Shown: piece after piece, positions 27,426 to 36,365 of the stretch
How the letters are laid out: every line of letters begins with the position of its first letter
Position numbering within the stretch: the stretch's first letter is position 1
Source: Desulfacinum infernum DSM 9756
GTDB taxonomy: Bacteria; Desulfobacterota; Syntrophobacteria; Syntrophobacterales; DSM-9756
DNA length: 64,000 nt
Assembly (NCBI RefSeq): GCF_900129305.1
Contig: NZ_FQVB01000013.1
Location: 1-64,000 of the forward strand
Reading direction: 5' to 3'
Notes under the pieces: generated by a model
The model's input: only the letters and a program-made list of their open reading frames with translations
What the model was told of the DNA's origin: nothing
The model's database searches: none
Translations under genes and position numbers: made by a program

Positions 27426-27767
27426 ATGGAAATCACCCTGCTCTTCGCACCGGGCTGCGCCGCTCAAGAGCCCACACAAGCCCTGGTGCGGTCCGTACTG
27501 GAACGTCTGCGGATTCCGGCGGATGTGCGAGTGGTTATGGTGGAGGATACCCAGCAGGCCCAGTCCCTGAGCTTCCCGGGGTCTCCCACCGTCCGGGTGA
27601 ATGGGAGCGACATCGAGCCCGAAGGGGAACACGCTTTCCAGTACGGGCTGGGATGACGCACCTACCGCATGGAGGACGGTCGGTTCTCCAAGGTGCCCCC
27701 GGAACAGCTCCTGATCGCCGCCCTGAAACGCGAAGGGAAGGCCAAGGATCAAGGATTAAAGGATTAG
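27426..27767 (+). CDS. Predicted selenoprotein, DF family, thioredoxin-like (UGA = Sec at residue 77)
   Basis: The frame starts at 27426 after CGGAGGAG and runs to a TGA at 27654-27656. It continues open for 36 more codons to a TAG at 27765-27767. Read through, it gives 113 residues with selenocysteine at position 77 in the context YGLG-Sec-RTYR. The N-terminus ITLLFAPGC and the segment FPGSPTVRVNG look thioredoxin-like. The post-UGA part (FSKVPPEQLLIAALKREG) keeps coding character and matches what I recall of the DF (seleno)protein family of Desulfobacterota, which carries Sec or Cys at this place. A SECIS-like hairpin follows the UGA. The redox partner is unknown. It is easily mis-annotated as a 76-residue truncated ORF. 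Confidence 0.8.
27654..27696 (+). promoter_or_regulatory. Bacterial SECIS-like hairpin directly after the UGA
   Basis: GCACCT (27658-27663) pairs with AGGTGC (27691-27696). Further in, GGAG (27671-27674) pairs with CTCC (27686-27689). The apical loop contains GGTC (27678-27681), like the SelB-contacting loop of E. coli fdhF, and begins 21 bases after the UGA, within the usual window. The internal loop is asymmetric and an alternative ACCG/CGGT pairing exists, so the exact fold is uncertain. Confidence 0.65.
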
Positions 27768-27870
27768 AGGATTAAGGAACAAAGGATTAGGGGATTAAGG
27801 GGGGAGAGGTGCGAAGCCCCCGCAATCACCACGCCTAACGCCTGACGCCTGACGACTTACGACTCACGAA
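27741..27870. repeat. Two heptamer arrays between the selenoprotein gene and sucA
   Basis: The first (about 27741-27795) has GGATTAA-type units and encodes the last selenoprotein residues and its stop. The second (about 27831-27870) has CGCCTGA, CGACTTA and CGACTCA units. Both have an approximate 7-base period. Confidence 0.65.
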
Positions 27871-27877
27871 CCAACGG

Positions 27878-30604
27878 ATGGCGCCCATGAACGATTTTCC
27901 CGTGACGATCAACCCCGATTACCTGGAAGAACAGTACCGACGATGGAAAAAGGACCCCGGAAGCGTTCCGGACGACTGGCGGTGGTTCTTCCAGGGCTTT
28001 GAACTGGCGTCGGAGCCCGGGGTGCCGGTTGCCGGCGTTCCATCCCGGCAAGACGCGTTGTTCCAGGCGCGGGTGGAAGAACTGATCCGGCGCTACCGCG
28101 AATGGGGGCATTGGCTTTCCTGTCTGGATCCGCTGGAGCCTTGCCCGTGGGAGCATCCGCTTCTCAGCCTGGAATCGTGCGGACTCAGGGACGAAGACCT
28201 GGACCGGGTCGTGCCCACCCCTTCCATCTCCTTGTGGGACGAAGCGCCGCTTCGCGACGTGGTGGCTCTCCTCAAGGAGACGTACTGCCGGTCCGTGGGC
28301 GCCGAATTCATGCACCTGACCGATCCCCAAGAGCGCGACTGGCTCCGGGACCGCATGGAATCGGTCCGAAACCTTCCGGACCTTCCCCCGGACACGCGCC
28401 GGCGGATGTTGGAAAAGCTCTGGCGGGCCAACCGCTTCGAGCAGTTTCTGCACAAGACCTACCTGGGCCAGAAGCGCTTTTCTCTGGAAGGTGCCGAGAC
28501 GTTGGTCCCCATGCTGGACGGTCTCGTCCGCAAGGCGGCGGCCCTGGGCTGCGAAACCCTGGTGCTGGGCATGGCCCACCGGGGGAGACTCAACGTGCAG
28601 GTGAACGTGCTGGGAAAGCCCCTCGAAGCCATTTTCGCCGAATTCGAGGAAAGCTGCGACACGGAAGCGGAAACGGGAAGCGGCGACGTGAAATACCACA
28701 AGGGCTTCCGGGGGATCGTGGACGTGGGGAACGGACGGCAGGTGGGGATCTTCTTGGTGCCGAACCCCAGTCATCTGGAGGCGGTCAACGGCGTGGTGGA
28801 AGGCCTGGCCCGGGCCCTTCAGGACCGAAGTGGAGAGGAGGGATCGGGGCGGGTTCTTCCGGTTCTCATCCACGGGGATTCCGCCTTCGCGGGCCAAGGC
28901 GTGGTCTACGAAACCCTCAATTTGTCCCAGCTTCCCGGATATGGCACGGGCGGCACCATCCACCTGGTCATCAACAACCAGATCGGCTTCACCACGGTGG
29001 CCGAAGAGGCCCGGTCCACCCGCTACGCCACGGACGTGGCCAAGATGCTCCCGGCTCCGGTCTTCCACGTGCACGGAGAAGACCCGGACGCGGCCCTCCA
29101 TGTCATCCAGCTCGCCTGCGACTACCGCTACCGCACCGGAAAGGACGTGGTGATCGACCTCATCTGCTACCGGCGCTACGGCCACAACGAGGGCGATGAG
29201 CCCTACTACACCCAGCCCAGGATGGTGGAACGCATCCGGGAGCGCCCGCCCGTAAACGAGATCTACACCGCGCGTCTCCAGGAACAGGGCGTGGCGTCCA
29301 AGGAGGATGTGGAGCGGCTGGAAAAGGGGATCCAGGAGGAGCTGGAAAAGGCTTTGTCGGCGGCGAGAAGCGAAGGGTGCGTCTTTCCGGAAGCCTTTTT
29401 GCTCGGCGCGGAATCGGCTCCTCCCGAGGCGGCCGGGGAGCCGGCTCGGACAGCGGTTCCCGCCGAACGTCTCCGGTCCATCGTCCAGGCGGCCCACACG
29501 TACCCGGAAGGTTTTCACGTGAACCCCAAACTGCAGAAAATCCTGCAGCGCAGGCAAGAACGCCTGGAAAAGGGGGAGGGACTGGACTGGTCCACGGGCG
29601 AGCTGCTGGCCCTGGGATCCCTTTTGCTGGACGGTCATCCGGTGCGCTTGAGCGGCCAGGACTGCGGCCGGGGAACCTTCAGTCACCGCCACGCCATCCT
29701 CTACGACGTGAAGACGGAAGAGACCTACGTGCCCCTCAACCACCTGGCGCCGGAACAGGCCCGCCTGGCGGTTTACAACAGCAGCCTTTCCGAATACGCC
29801 GTGCTGGGATTCGAATACGGCTATTCCCTGCCGGACCCCAAGGCGCTGGTCCTTTGGGAGGCCCAGTTCGGCGATTTTGCCAACAACGCCCAGGTGATCA
29901 TCGACCAGTACATCAGCTCGGCGGGAGCCAAGTGGGGCCTCCGGAGCGGATTGGTCCTGCTGCTTCCCCACGGCTACGAAGGCATGGGACCGGAACATTC
30001 CAGCGCCCGGCTGGAAAGGTTTCTGCAACTGTGCGCTGAAGACAACCTGCGGGTCTGTTATCCCACCACGCCGGCCCAGCTCTTCCACCTGCTGCGCCGC
30101 CAGGCGCTCACACCCGAAAAGAAGCCCCTGGTGGTCATGGCCCCCAAGAGCCTCCTGCGGCACCCCAAGGCCGTTTCTTCGTTGGAGGAATTCAGCGAAG
30201 GGGCCTTTCGGCCGGTCTTGGACGAGAACGGGCTGGTGGAAACGGCGGCCCGGGGGATCCTGTGCACGGGCAAGATCTACTACGACCTGGCGGCCAAGCG
30301 GGAAGCGGCGGGGAGGCAGGACCTGGTGATCGTTCGCCTGGAGGAGCTCTATCCCTTCCCCCGGGCCGAGTTGGACGACCTGCTGGCCCGGTATGCTTCC
30401 GTATCCCGCTGGCTCTGGGTTCAGGAAGAACCGGCCAACATGGGCGCCTGGGCCCACGTGCGGCTGCGCCTTCGGGATCTGCTGGGGGAAGATCCCCCCT
30501 ACGTGGGCCGACCCGAATCGGCGAGCCCCGCCACCGGGTTCCACCACCGGCACAAGGCGGAACAGGAACGGATCGTGGCGGAAGCGATTTTGAGTGATGA
30601 GTGA
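27878..30604 (+). CDS. sucA: 2-Oxoglutarate dehydrogenase E1 component
   Basis: The thiamine-diphosphate enzyme decarboxylates 2-oxoglutarate and succinylates the lipoyl arm of SucB. The 908-residue product starts with the short N-terminal motif YLEEQYRRWKKDPGSVP. It contains GMAHRGRLNVQVNVLGKP, the ThDP/metal segment GDSAFAGQGVVYE with INNQIGFTT, and CYRRYGHNEGDEP. The transketolase-like C-terminal half has HRHAILYDVKTEETYVPLNHL and LLPHGYEGMGPEHSSAR. The length fits the family. Its last codons (SDE, TGA) lie inside a heptamer array. The start is 27878 or the ATG at 27887; the ribosome site is weak. The lipoyl partner lies 0.9 kb downstream. Confidence 0.95.
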   Translation: MAPMNDFPVTINPDYLEEQYRRWKKDPGSVPDDWRWFFQGFELASEPGVPVAGVPSRQDALFQARVEELIRRYREWGHWLSCLDPLEPCPWEHPLLSLESCGLRDEDLDRVVPTPSISLWDEAPLRDVVALLKETYCRSVGAEFMHLTDPQERDWLRDRMESVRNLPDLPPDTRRRMLEKLWRANRFEQFLHKTYLGQKRFSLEGAETLVPMLDGLVRKAAALGCETLVLGMAHRGRLNVQVNVLGKPLEAIFAEFEESCDTEAETGSGDVKYHKGFRGIVDVGNGRQVGIFLVPNPSHLEAVNGVVEGLARALQDRSGEEGSGRVLPVLIHGDSAFAGQGVVYETLNLSQLPGYGTGGTIHLVINNQIGFTTVAEEARSTRYATDVAKMLPAPVFHVHGEDPDAALHVIQLACDYRYRTGKDVVIDLICYRRYGHNEGDEPYYTQPRMVERIRERPPVNEIYTARLQEQGVASKEDVERLEKGIQEELEKALSAARSEGCVFPEAFLLGAESAPPEAAGEPARTAVPAERLRSIVQAAHTYPEGFHVNPKLQKILQRRQERLEKGEGLDWSTGELLALGSLLLDGHPVRLSGQDCGRGTFSHRHAILYDVKTEETYVPLNHLAPEQARLAVYNSSLSEYAVLGFEYGYSLPDPKALVLWEAQFGDFANNAQVIIDQYISSAGAKWGLRSGLVLLLPHGYEGMGPEHSSARLERFLQLCAEDNLRVCYPTTPAQLFHLLRRQALTPEKKPLVVMAPKSLLRHPKAVSSLEEFSEGAFRPVLDENGLVETAARGILCTGKIYYDLAAKREAAGRQDLVIVRLEELYPFPRAELDDLLARYASVSRWLWVQEEPANMGAWAHVRLRLRDLLGEDPPYVGRPESASPATGFHHRHKAEQERIVAEAILSDE

Positions 30605-30640
30605 CGGCTACCGGCTACCGGCTACCGGATAACGGAGAAC
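30594..30640. repeat. Heptanucleotide array starting in the sucA 3' end
   Basis: GATGAGTGA closes sucA, followed by CTACCGG, CTACCGG, CTACCGG, ATAACGG. The period is 7 bases. Confidence 0.75.
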
Positions 30641-30818
30641 GGATGGGGGGTGCCGCCATCTTGCTGGGGTTTTCGTGCGGTGATAGGATGTGTAGAGTCA
30701 AAGCCCTTGGACCGCGCTCCGTGATAGGGGATATCGTGTCTTGTCCCGGGCGGCGCGTCACGGCTTGCGGCGTCTTTCCGGCGCGGTTTCCATTGGCCTA
30801 ATCTCATGAGAGGGCACC

Positions 30819-31385
30819 ATGGTCACGACGGACGTTCCCGGCAATCAGCCATTGGATGAAAAAATGCTCGCAGCCTTACGGGCGGTCCTCCAGCAGGACG
30901 TGGAAAGGCTTGTGAAGGAAAAGATTGCCGACTTTGTGCGCCAAAATGAGTTGCGCGCCAAGGAATTGTCCCTCATGGAGCGCATCGTCCGTGTGGAGGA
31001 AGAGCTGAAGGCCCTTCGGGAAATCGAATCCGGGCGGTTCGAGACCATGGAAAAGCGTTTCGAAGCGCTGCAGCGGGAAATGACCGCCCGTTTTGAGGCA
31101 TCGGACAAACGATTCGAAGCCATGGACAAACGTTTTGAGTCGCTGCAGCGCGAGATGCATGCACGATTCGAGGCTGTGGACAAACGCTTTGAGGCCATGG
31201 AGAAGCGTTTTGAAGCCATGGACAAACGCTTTGAATCGCTGCAGCGCGAGATGCATGCACGCTTCGAAACTGTGGACAAACGCTTCGAGGCCATGGACAG
31301 GCGTTTTGCAAGCCTTCAGTGGACCATGGGCATCGGCTTTTCGTTCCTCACCGTGCTCATGGGACTTCTCAAGTTCTGGTCCTGA
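30819..31385 (+). CDS. Repetitive coiled-coil protein with a C-terminal membrane helix
   Basis: The 188-residue protein is built of repeated heptads such as KRFEAMD and KRFESLQ from about residue 60 to 165. It ends with a single hydrophobic helix ([17 protein letters not shown]). A 96-base unit is duplicated in tandem, giving a 32-residue repeat with one 11-residue (hendecad) step, REMHARF included. The architecture resembles small tail-anchored coiled-coil proteins (DUF1640 or Bdr-like), whose functions are mostly unknown. It sits between sucA and sucB on the same strand, an unusual place. The start at 30819 lacks a strong ribosome site (GAGGGCACC). Confidence 0.75.
   Translation: MVTTDVPGNQPLDEKMLAALRAVLQQDVERLVKEKIADFVRQNELRAKELSLMERIVRVEEELKALREIESGRFETMEKRFEALQREMTARFEASDKRFEAMDKRFESLQREMHARFEAVDKRFEAMEKRFEAMDKRFESLQREMHARFETVDKRFEAMDRRFASLQWTMGIGFSFLTVLMGLLKFWS
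31119..31310 (+). repeat. 96-bp tandem duplication inside the coiled-coil gene
   Basis: Copies at 31119-31214 and 31215-31310 are nearly identical over most of their length (GCCATGGACAAACG start, shared GCGCGAGATGCATGCACG). The unit is a multiple of 3 and of the coiled-coil repeat pattern, so copy number can change without a frameshift. Confidence 0.8.
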
Positions 31386-31491
31386 CGCGACCGCCCTTCC
31401 CTTCTTGTCGGGCAACCGGGGTCAAAGAAGGCGGTTTCCACCACTGCCTGCAACTTACGGATTGGTCATCAAGTCTCACGGGGGGCAACCC

Positions 31492-32859
31492 ATGAAACAG
31501 GACATCGTCATTCCCGATGTGGGCGAATCGGTGCAGGAAGCGGTTCTGGCGGAGTGGTTCGTCAAACCCGGGGAACGGGTGACCAAGGGGACGGTTCTTT
31601 TCGTTCTGGAGACGGACAAAGTGACCCTGGAGGTGGCCGCGGAGTCGGACGGGGTGGTGGAGATCCTGGTGGAAGCGGGCGAAACCGTCACCGTGGGCAC
31701 CGTGGTGGGCCGGATCGACACGGAAGCGGCTTCCGAGGCGGTCCCCGAAAAAGGCGCCGAGGCCTCCGTGGTCCCAGCTTCCGTGGGAGAAGAACCGGAA
31801 GAAGGGGAAACCCTGGCGGCGGAGGTCGCCCGGGTGGTCGCTCCCAAAGGGCCTGAAGAGGCCGAGGCAGTGCCTTCTCCGGAGGTCCCCGCCGAGGCGC
31901 CGCCGAGCGCCGGGGCGGCTGAAATGCCCCAGGTGTTTCCTTCCGTGGCCCGGCTGGCCGCCGAAAAGGGGATCGATCTCAGCCGGGTGGCAGGTACGGG
32001 CCCCTACGGTCGGGTCACCCGGGGCGATCTCCTTCTCTTTCTGGAATCCCAAACGGAGGAACCCACCCCGAAGGAGGTTCCGGTTCCCCAAGCCCCCTCG
32101 CCCGCGCCTACCGCCCCCCCCCATGCCCCGCCCAAGCCGGAGTCCCCCCGTGACGAAAGCCCCGAAACGATTCGAAAGCCCATGAGCCGCATCCGAAAGA
32201 GGATCGCCGAAAGGCTGGTCCACGCCAAGCAGACCACGGCCATGCTCACCACCTTCAACGAGGTGGACATGGGCCGGGTCATGGACTTTCGGCGTCGGTT
32301 CAAGGAGTCTTTTAGGGAAAAGTACGGGGTGTCCCTGGGCATCATGAGCTTTTTCGTCAAGGCGTGCGTGGCCGCCCTGCAGGAAATCCCGGAAGTGAAC
32401 GCCTTCATCGACGGCGACGACATCGTCTACAACCGGCACGTGCACATGGGGGTGGCCATCGGGGCGGAACGCGGCCTGGTGGTTCCGGTCATCCGCTACG
32501 CGGACCGGCTGGGTTTCGCCGAGATCGAACAGGCCATCGTGGACTTCGTCAAGAAGGTCCGCGAAAACCGCCTGCAGCTCAGCGACCTGGAAGGCGGGAC
32601 CTTCACCATCAGCAACGGGGGTGTCTACGGTTCGCTTCTGAGCACGCCCATTCTCAATCCGCCGCAAAGCGGCATCCTGGGTCTGCACAAGATCGAAGAC
32701 CGCCCGGTGGTGGTGGATGGGCAGGTGGTGGTCCGGCCCATGATGTACGTGGCCTTGAGCTACGACCATCGCATCATCGACGGCCGGGAGGCGGTGACCT
32801 TCCTCAAGCGGATCAAGGAATTCATTGAAGACCCGGAGCGACTCCTGGTGGGGGTGTGA
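31492..32859 (+). CDS. sucB: Dihydrolipoyl succinyltransferase (E2 of 2-oxoglutarate dehydrogenase)
   Basis: SucB accepts the succinyl group from SucA and passes it to CoA. The 455-residue product has a lipoyl domain (1-78) with the lysine in ETDKVTLEV. An acidic, A/P-rich linker and an E3-binding domain (about 142-178, [21 protein letters not shown]) follow. Another proline-rich linker leads to the catalytic domain, with its [13 protein letters not shown] motif (HxxxDG) at the end. The ATG at 31492 follows CGGGGGGCAACCC; longer frames run back through the preceding gene in another frame. hicBA separates it from lpd. Confidence 0.95.
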   Translation: MKQDIVIPDVGESVQEAVLAEWFVKPGERVTKGTVLFVLETDKVTLEVAAESDGVVEILVEAGETVTVGTVVGRIDTEAASEAVPEKGAEASVVPASVGEEPEEGETLAAEVARVVAPKGPEEAEAVPSPEVPAEAPPSAGAAEMPQVFPSVARLAAEKGIDLSRVAGTGPYGRVTRGDLLLFLESQTEEPTPKEVPVPQAPSPAPTAPPHAPPKPESPRDESPETIRKPMSRIRKRIAERLVHAKQTTAMLTTFNEVDMGRVMDFRRRFKESFREKYGVSLGIMSFFVKACVAALQEIPEVNAFIDGDDIVYNRHVHMGVAIGAERGLVVPVIRYADRLGFAEIEQAIVDFVKKVRENRLQLSDLEGGTFTISNGGVYGSLLSTPILNPPQSGILGLHKIEDRPVVVDGQVVVRPMMYVALSYDHRIIDGREAVTFLKRIKEFIEDPERLLVGV

Positions 32860-32899
32860 GAGGCGTTCGGCCTTGCGGCAGGAAGAGAGGAAAACCAGA

Positions 32900-33148
32900 A
32901 TGCGCATGCTGACAGACTATATTGCAAAGGCCATGAGAAGGGCTCGCTATGAGCTTCTCGAAGACGGATCCTTTTATGGCGAGATCCCCGGGTTTCAGGG
33001 GGTCTTTGCCAACGAAAAGACCCTTGATGCGTGCCGGGAGCAATTGCAGGAGGTTCTGGAGGAGTGGATTGTTCTTGCTCTGGCGATGGATCATACATTG
33101 CCGGAGTTGGATGGGACGAAACCTGGAGTGATCCGGGAGACAGCTTAA
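32900..33148 (+). CDS. hicB: HicB-like antitoxin
   Basis: The 82-residue protein (RMLTDYIAKAMRRARYELLEDGSFYGEIPGFQGVF...) has the degraded RNase H-like HicB fold: strand pairs around FYGEIPGFQGVFAN and helices with LQEVLEEWIVLAL. It is expected to bind and silence the HicA toxin and may repress its own operon. There is no clear C-terminal DNA-binding domain. The ATG at 32900 has GAAGAGAGG upstream. Its TAA is directly followed by the hicA ATG. The order antitoxin-toxin is the reverse of the classic hicAB. Confidence 0.85.
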   Translation: MRMLTDYIAKAMRRARYELLEDGSFYGEIPGFQGVFANEKTLDACREQLQEVLEEWIVLALAMDHTLPELDGTKPGVIRETA

Positions 33149-33367
33149 ATGCCTCCGCTTGGTCCCATCAAACGCCGTGAACTCATCAAGGCGCTCAGGG
33201 AATTGGGGTTTTCCGGGCCTTACTCAGGGGGACGCCACCAGTTCATGGTTCGTGGCGATCTCAAGCTTTTTGTCCCCAATCCCCACGGCGGGGAAATCAG
33301 CGGGGCTCTCCTAAAGCGCATTCTGAAGCAGGCGGGGATCTCCCGGGACGAATGGGAGCGGGTCTAG
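33149..33367 (+). CDS. hicA: HicA-like mRNA interferase toxin
   Basis: The 72-residue protein has the HicA double-stranded-RNA-binding-like fold, KRRELIKALRELGF, then the catalytic histidine in GGRHQFMVRGD. It ends with ISGALLKRILKQAGIS. HicA cleaves mRNA when HicB is lost. The ATG abuts the hicB stop codon, so translation is coupled. The pair lies between sucB and lpd and would be carried on the same transcript unless it has its own promoter. Confidence 0.88.
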   Translation: MPPLGPIKRRELIKALRELGFSGPYSGGRHQFMVRGDLKLFVPNPHGGEISGALLKRILKQAGISRDEWERV

Positions 33368-33404
33368 TGAATGAATCGGGACAACCCTGGTTGTGGAGAA
33401 AACC

Positions 33405-34823
33405 ATGACGGAAGAAAACCGCTACGATCTGGTGGTCATCGGTTCGGGGGCCGGGGGTTACGTGGCGTGCGTGCGCGCCGCACAGCTGGGCATGCGGGTG
33501 GCGTGCGTGGAAAAGAACGCCCGCCTGGGCGGCGTGTGCCTCAACGTGGGCTGCATTCCCAGCAAGGCTCTGCTCGATTCCAGTGAACACTACGCCACGG
33601 CGCGGCATCGCCTGAGCGAACACGGCGTTCGGGTGAGCGGGGTGGAGCTGGATCTGGCGGCCATGATGGCCCGAAAGGACCAGGTGGTGGCGGAGCTCAC
33701 CGAAAACGTCCGAAAGCTCCTGGAACGCCACAAGGTGACGATCCTTGCCGGAACGGGCCGCCTGCTGGGGCCGGGAAAGGTGCGGGTGGAACCGGATGAC
33801 GGACCGGCTGTGGAACTCCAGGCCAAAGCGGTCATTCTGGCCACGGGAAGCGAGCCCGTCCAGGTGCCGTCCCTGCCCTTCGACGGCCGCCTCATCGTCT
33901 CGTCCACCGAGGCCCTGGTCTTCGACCGCGTGCCGGAGCGCCTGGGCATCGTGGGTGGTGGGTACATCGGGTTGGAGCTGGGAACGGTGTGGAACCGGCT
34001 GGGGTCTCAAGTGACCGTGATCGAAATGCTTCCCCGCATTGCGAGCCTCCTGGATTCCCAGGTGTCCCGAACCCTGGAGCGGTTGCTCCGGCGCCAAGGC
34101 TTCGAGTTCCTGCTGGAAAGCCGGGTGGAAGAGGCCGCCGCGGAAGACGATGCGGTCCGGGTGCGCCTCCGGACCAAGAAGGGCGAAGAGGAACGGGTCT
34201 TCGACCGGCTGTTGGTGGCCGTGGGGCGCCGGCCTCTTACGCGCGGCCTGGGGCTGGAAGACCTCGGTGTTGCCACGGATCCCCAAACGGGGCAGATCAT
34301 GGTGAACACCCGCTACGAAACGTCGGTGCCCGGCATCTACGCCATCGGGGATCTGACGGCGGGCCCCATGCTGGCCCACAAGGCTTCGGCGGAAGCCGTC
34401 GCGTGCGTGGAAGGCATCGCCGGGCTGGAAAGCGAAGTGAATTACGACGCCGTGCCGTCCATCATCTACACCTGGCCGGAAGTGGCGTCCGTGGGGAAAA
34501 CGGAAGAGGAGCTGAAGCAGCTCCAGGTGCCCTACTGCATCGGAACCTATCCCTTCGCCGGGGCCGGTCGGGCCCGGTGCATGGGGGAGACGGACGGGTT
34601 CGTGAAGGTTCTTTCCCATGCCCGCTCGGGCCGCGTGCTGGGGATTCACATCATCGGGCCGAGGGCGTCGGACATGATCGCCGAAGGCGTGCTGGCCGTG
34701 GAATGCGGCGCCGCGGCCCAGGACATCGGCCGGGTCATGCACGGCCATCCCACCTTTTCCGAGGCGCTGCAGGAAGCCGCCCGAGTGGCCACCGCCTGCG
34801 CCATCTATGGACGGAATTCGTAA
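33405..34823 (+). CDS. lpd: Dihydrolipoyl dehydrogenase (E3)
   Basis: This FAD enzyme re-oxidises the dihydrolipoyl arm using NAD. The 472-residue product has the FAD motif VVIGSGAGGYVACVRAAQLG and the redox disulfide GGVCLNVGCIPSKALL. The NAD motif GIVGGGYIGLELG, the second FAD site PGIYAIGDLTAGPMLAHKA, and the C-terminal HGHPTFSEALQEA with the catalytic His-Glu pair follow. The ATG at 33405 follows GTGGAGAAACC. It completes the 2-oxoglutarate dehydrogenase set. Confidence 0.95.
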   Translation: MTEENRYDLVVIGSGAGGYVACVRAAQLGMRVACVEKNARLGGVCLNVGCIPSKALLDSSEHYATARHRLSEHGVRVSGVELDLAAMMARKDQVVAELTENVRKLLERHKVTILAGTGRLLGPGKVRVEPDDGPAVELQAKAVILATGSEPVQVPSLPFDGRLIVSSTEALVFDRVPERLGIVGGGYIGLELGTVWNRLGSQVTVIEMLPRIASLLDSQVSRTLERLLRRQGFEFLLESRVEEAAAEDDAVRVRLRTKKGEEERVFDRLLVAVGRRPLTRGLGLEDLGVATDPQTGQIMVNTRYETSVPGIYAIGDLTAGPMLAHKASAEAVACVEGIAGLESEVNYDAVPSIIYTWPEVASVGKTEEELKQLQVPYCIGTYPFAGAGRARCMGETDGFVKVLSHARSGRVLGIHIIGPRASDMIAEGVLAVECGAAAQDIGRVMHGHPTFSEALQEAARVATACAIYGRNS

Positions 34824-34856
34824 TCCGTGATCCGTGATCCGCGGTCCGTGAACCGT
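34822..34856. repeat. Heptanucleotide array after lpd
   Basis: Units GTAATCC, GTGATCC, GTGATCC, GCGGTCC, GTGAACC and GTGGCCG start at the lpd stop codon. Confidence 0.7.
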
Positions 34857-34916
34857 GGCCGGTTCCGCCCCCTTCTTTTAATCTGACAGCGGAACACACA
34901 TGACGCTGCGTATGGC

Positions 34917-34941
34917 GCAATCTCCCCTTCGGGAAGATTGC
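34917..34941. other. Hairpin downstream of lpd
   Basis: GCAATCT and CCC pair with GGG and AGATTGC around CTTCG. This is a stable stem with a UUCG-type loop, but no T-run follows on either strand. Confidence 0.35.
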
Positions 34942-35007
34942 CTCGGCACAACCTCCTGCGTGTGGTTGGGGTACTCAGTCGTACGACCAGGAGGAATGTC
35001 GCGCTTG

Positions 35008-35083
35008 GCGGGCGGGGATAAACCCCGCCCCTACCCAAGATGTCCATGCGCTTTTGTAGGGGCGGGCTTTATGCCCGCCCGTC
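35008..35083. repeat. Paired G/C palindromes (type B composite)
   Basis: GGCGGGCGGGG/CCCCGCCCCTAC and, 21 bases later, GTAGGGGCGGGC/GCCCGCCC form this copy. It lies in the 418-base gene-free gap between lpd and the hydrolase gene. Confidence 0.7.
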
Positions 35084-35204
35084 GGGACTGCCGCATGCAT
35101 CCAAGGTACAACACCACCTGAACCGGCAAGTCAAACCCTTCCCGCGGCCTCAAGTATGGGCAATTGACAGCCTTTCTCAAAAGGGGCGAAGGGGCTTGCG
35201 CTTG

Positions 35205-35266
35205 ATGCGTGAGTCGCGACTCACCCATCACCCATCACTCGTCACCCATCACTCAAAAACGCCACC
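35205..35266. repeat. Heptanucleotide array (TCACNCA units) beside the YheT-like gene
   Basis: TCACCCA, TCACCCA, TCACTCG, TCACCCA and TCACTCA repeat with a 7-base period. The right end runs into the 3' end of the YheT-like gene on the minus strand. Confidence 0.75.
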
Positions 35267-36207
35267 GCGCGCCGTTCGGACCAGAAGGTGCCGTCGTGGT
35301 TTCGTTCCACAAAGCCCACGTGGCTTCCCTTGTCCGGAGCTTCCAGGTGCAGGAACGGATTGCGGTAGGCGGCTTCGAAGGGAAAGCATTCCGGGGCCAG
35401 AAAGGGATCGTCCTTGGCGTTGACGATCAGCGTGGGCACCGAGATCCGCTCCAGGAGCGGCTTGGAGCTGGCACGGCGGTAGTAGTCCCACGCGTCCCGG
35501 AAGCCGTGGAGCGGTGCCGTGTAGCGGTTGTCGAAGTCTTCGAAGGAACGGATGGAGTCATACCCCTCGGAGCGGATCAGATCGGGGTAGAGCCGCTCCT
35601 TCGCCTCGATCTTTTGGCGGAGCATCTTGAGGAAGCGCTTGAGGTAGGGTCGGTTTTCCGGCCTGGAGATGGCTCGGGCCGATGCCGTGAGATCGCACGG
35701 CGCCGAAAAGGCCGCCACGGCCCGTATCCGGCTTCGGGCCTCAGGCCCCAGCTCTCCCGCATACTTCAGCACCAGGTTCCCCCCGAGGCTGAATCCCACC
35801 AGGCACACCGAGTCGTAGCGTTTGGTGGACCGCACATGTCGGACCACCGTGTCCAGGTCTTCCGTGGCTCCGCTGTGGTAAAGCTGGGGCTTTCGGTTGG
35901 GCTCTCCGCTGCAGCCCCGATAGTTCATGGCGCACACGTCCCAGCCGGCCGAAGTCAAGGCCCGGGCCATGCCGATCACATAAGGCCTGCGGGAATGGCC
36001 TTCCAAACCGTGGCAGATCACCGCCGCCCTCCGTGAACCCACTCGCGTCCAGTCCAGGTCCAGGAAATCGCCGTCGGGCGTAGGGATCCGCTCTCTTTCG
36101 TAGGCCACGGGCGGCACGAACCGGAGCTGGTTGGCCAGAATCATCTGCACATGGGGGTTGGTCATGAACCGGGGCGGTCGATAGCTCGAAGGATGTATGA
36201 CGGGCAT
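35242..36207 (-). CDS. Alpha/beta hydrolase, YheT family
   Basis: The 321-residue protein has the AB-hydrolase 4 pattern: HGLEGHSRRPYV (oxyanion strand) and MNYRGCSGEPN. The nucleophile elbow VGFSLGGNLVLKYAGE, an aspartate in VNAKDDPFLAP, and the histidine in KGSHVGFVER complete the triad. The family hydrolyses esters of unknown natural substrates. No signal peptide is seen, so it is cytoplasmic. It is divergent from lexA. The C-terminal residues FLSDG are encoded within a heptamer array. Confidence 0.88.
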   Translation of the reverse strand: MPVIHPSSYRPPRFMTNPHVQMILANQLRFVPPVAYERERIPTPDGDFLDLDWTRVGSRRAAVICHGLEGHSRRPYVIGMARALTSAGWDVCAMNYRGCSGEPNRKPQLYHSGATEDLDTVVRHVRSTKRYDSVCLVGFSLGGNLVLKYAGELGPEARSRIRAVAAFSAPCDLTASARAISRPENRPYLKRFLKMLRQKIEAKERLYPDLIRSEGYDSIRSFEDFDNRYTAPLHGFRDAWDYYRRASSKPLLERISVPTLIVNAKDDPFLAPECFPFEAAYRNPFLHLEAPDKGSHVGFVERNHDGTFWSERRAVAFLSDG

Positions 36208-36330
36208 CTTTCGCGTCCTCTCCTTTCATTCAGCCTCCAGCAGCCCCCTTTTGGGGGCGGGCTCCCTGCGCTTCGGCGGGTCAGTCGTACGGAATCTTAT
36301 AGGCCCATCTTCTTTCTTCGTCAAAAACCC

Positions 36331-36360
36331 TTGACTTTCACCTTATTTTCACTTTATGGT
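36331..36360 (+). promoter_or_regulatory. lexA promoter
   Basis: TTGACT (36331-36336) and TATGGT (36355-36360) are separated by 18 bases. Transcription would start near 36367, inside the palindrome described next. Confidence 0.6.
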
Positions 36361-36365
36361 TTCCT

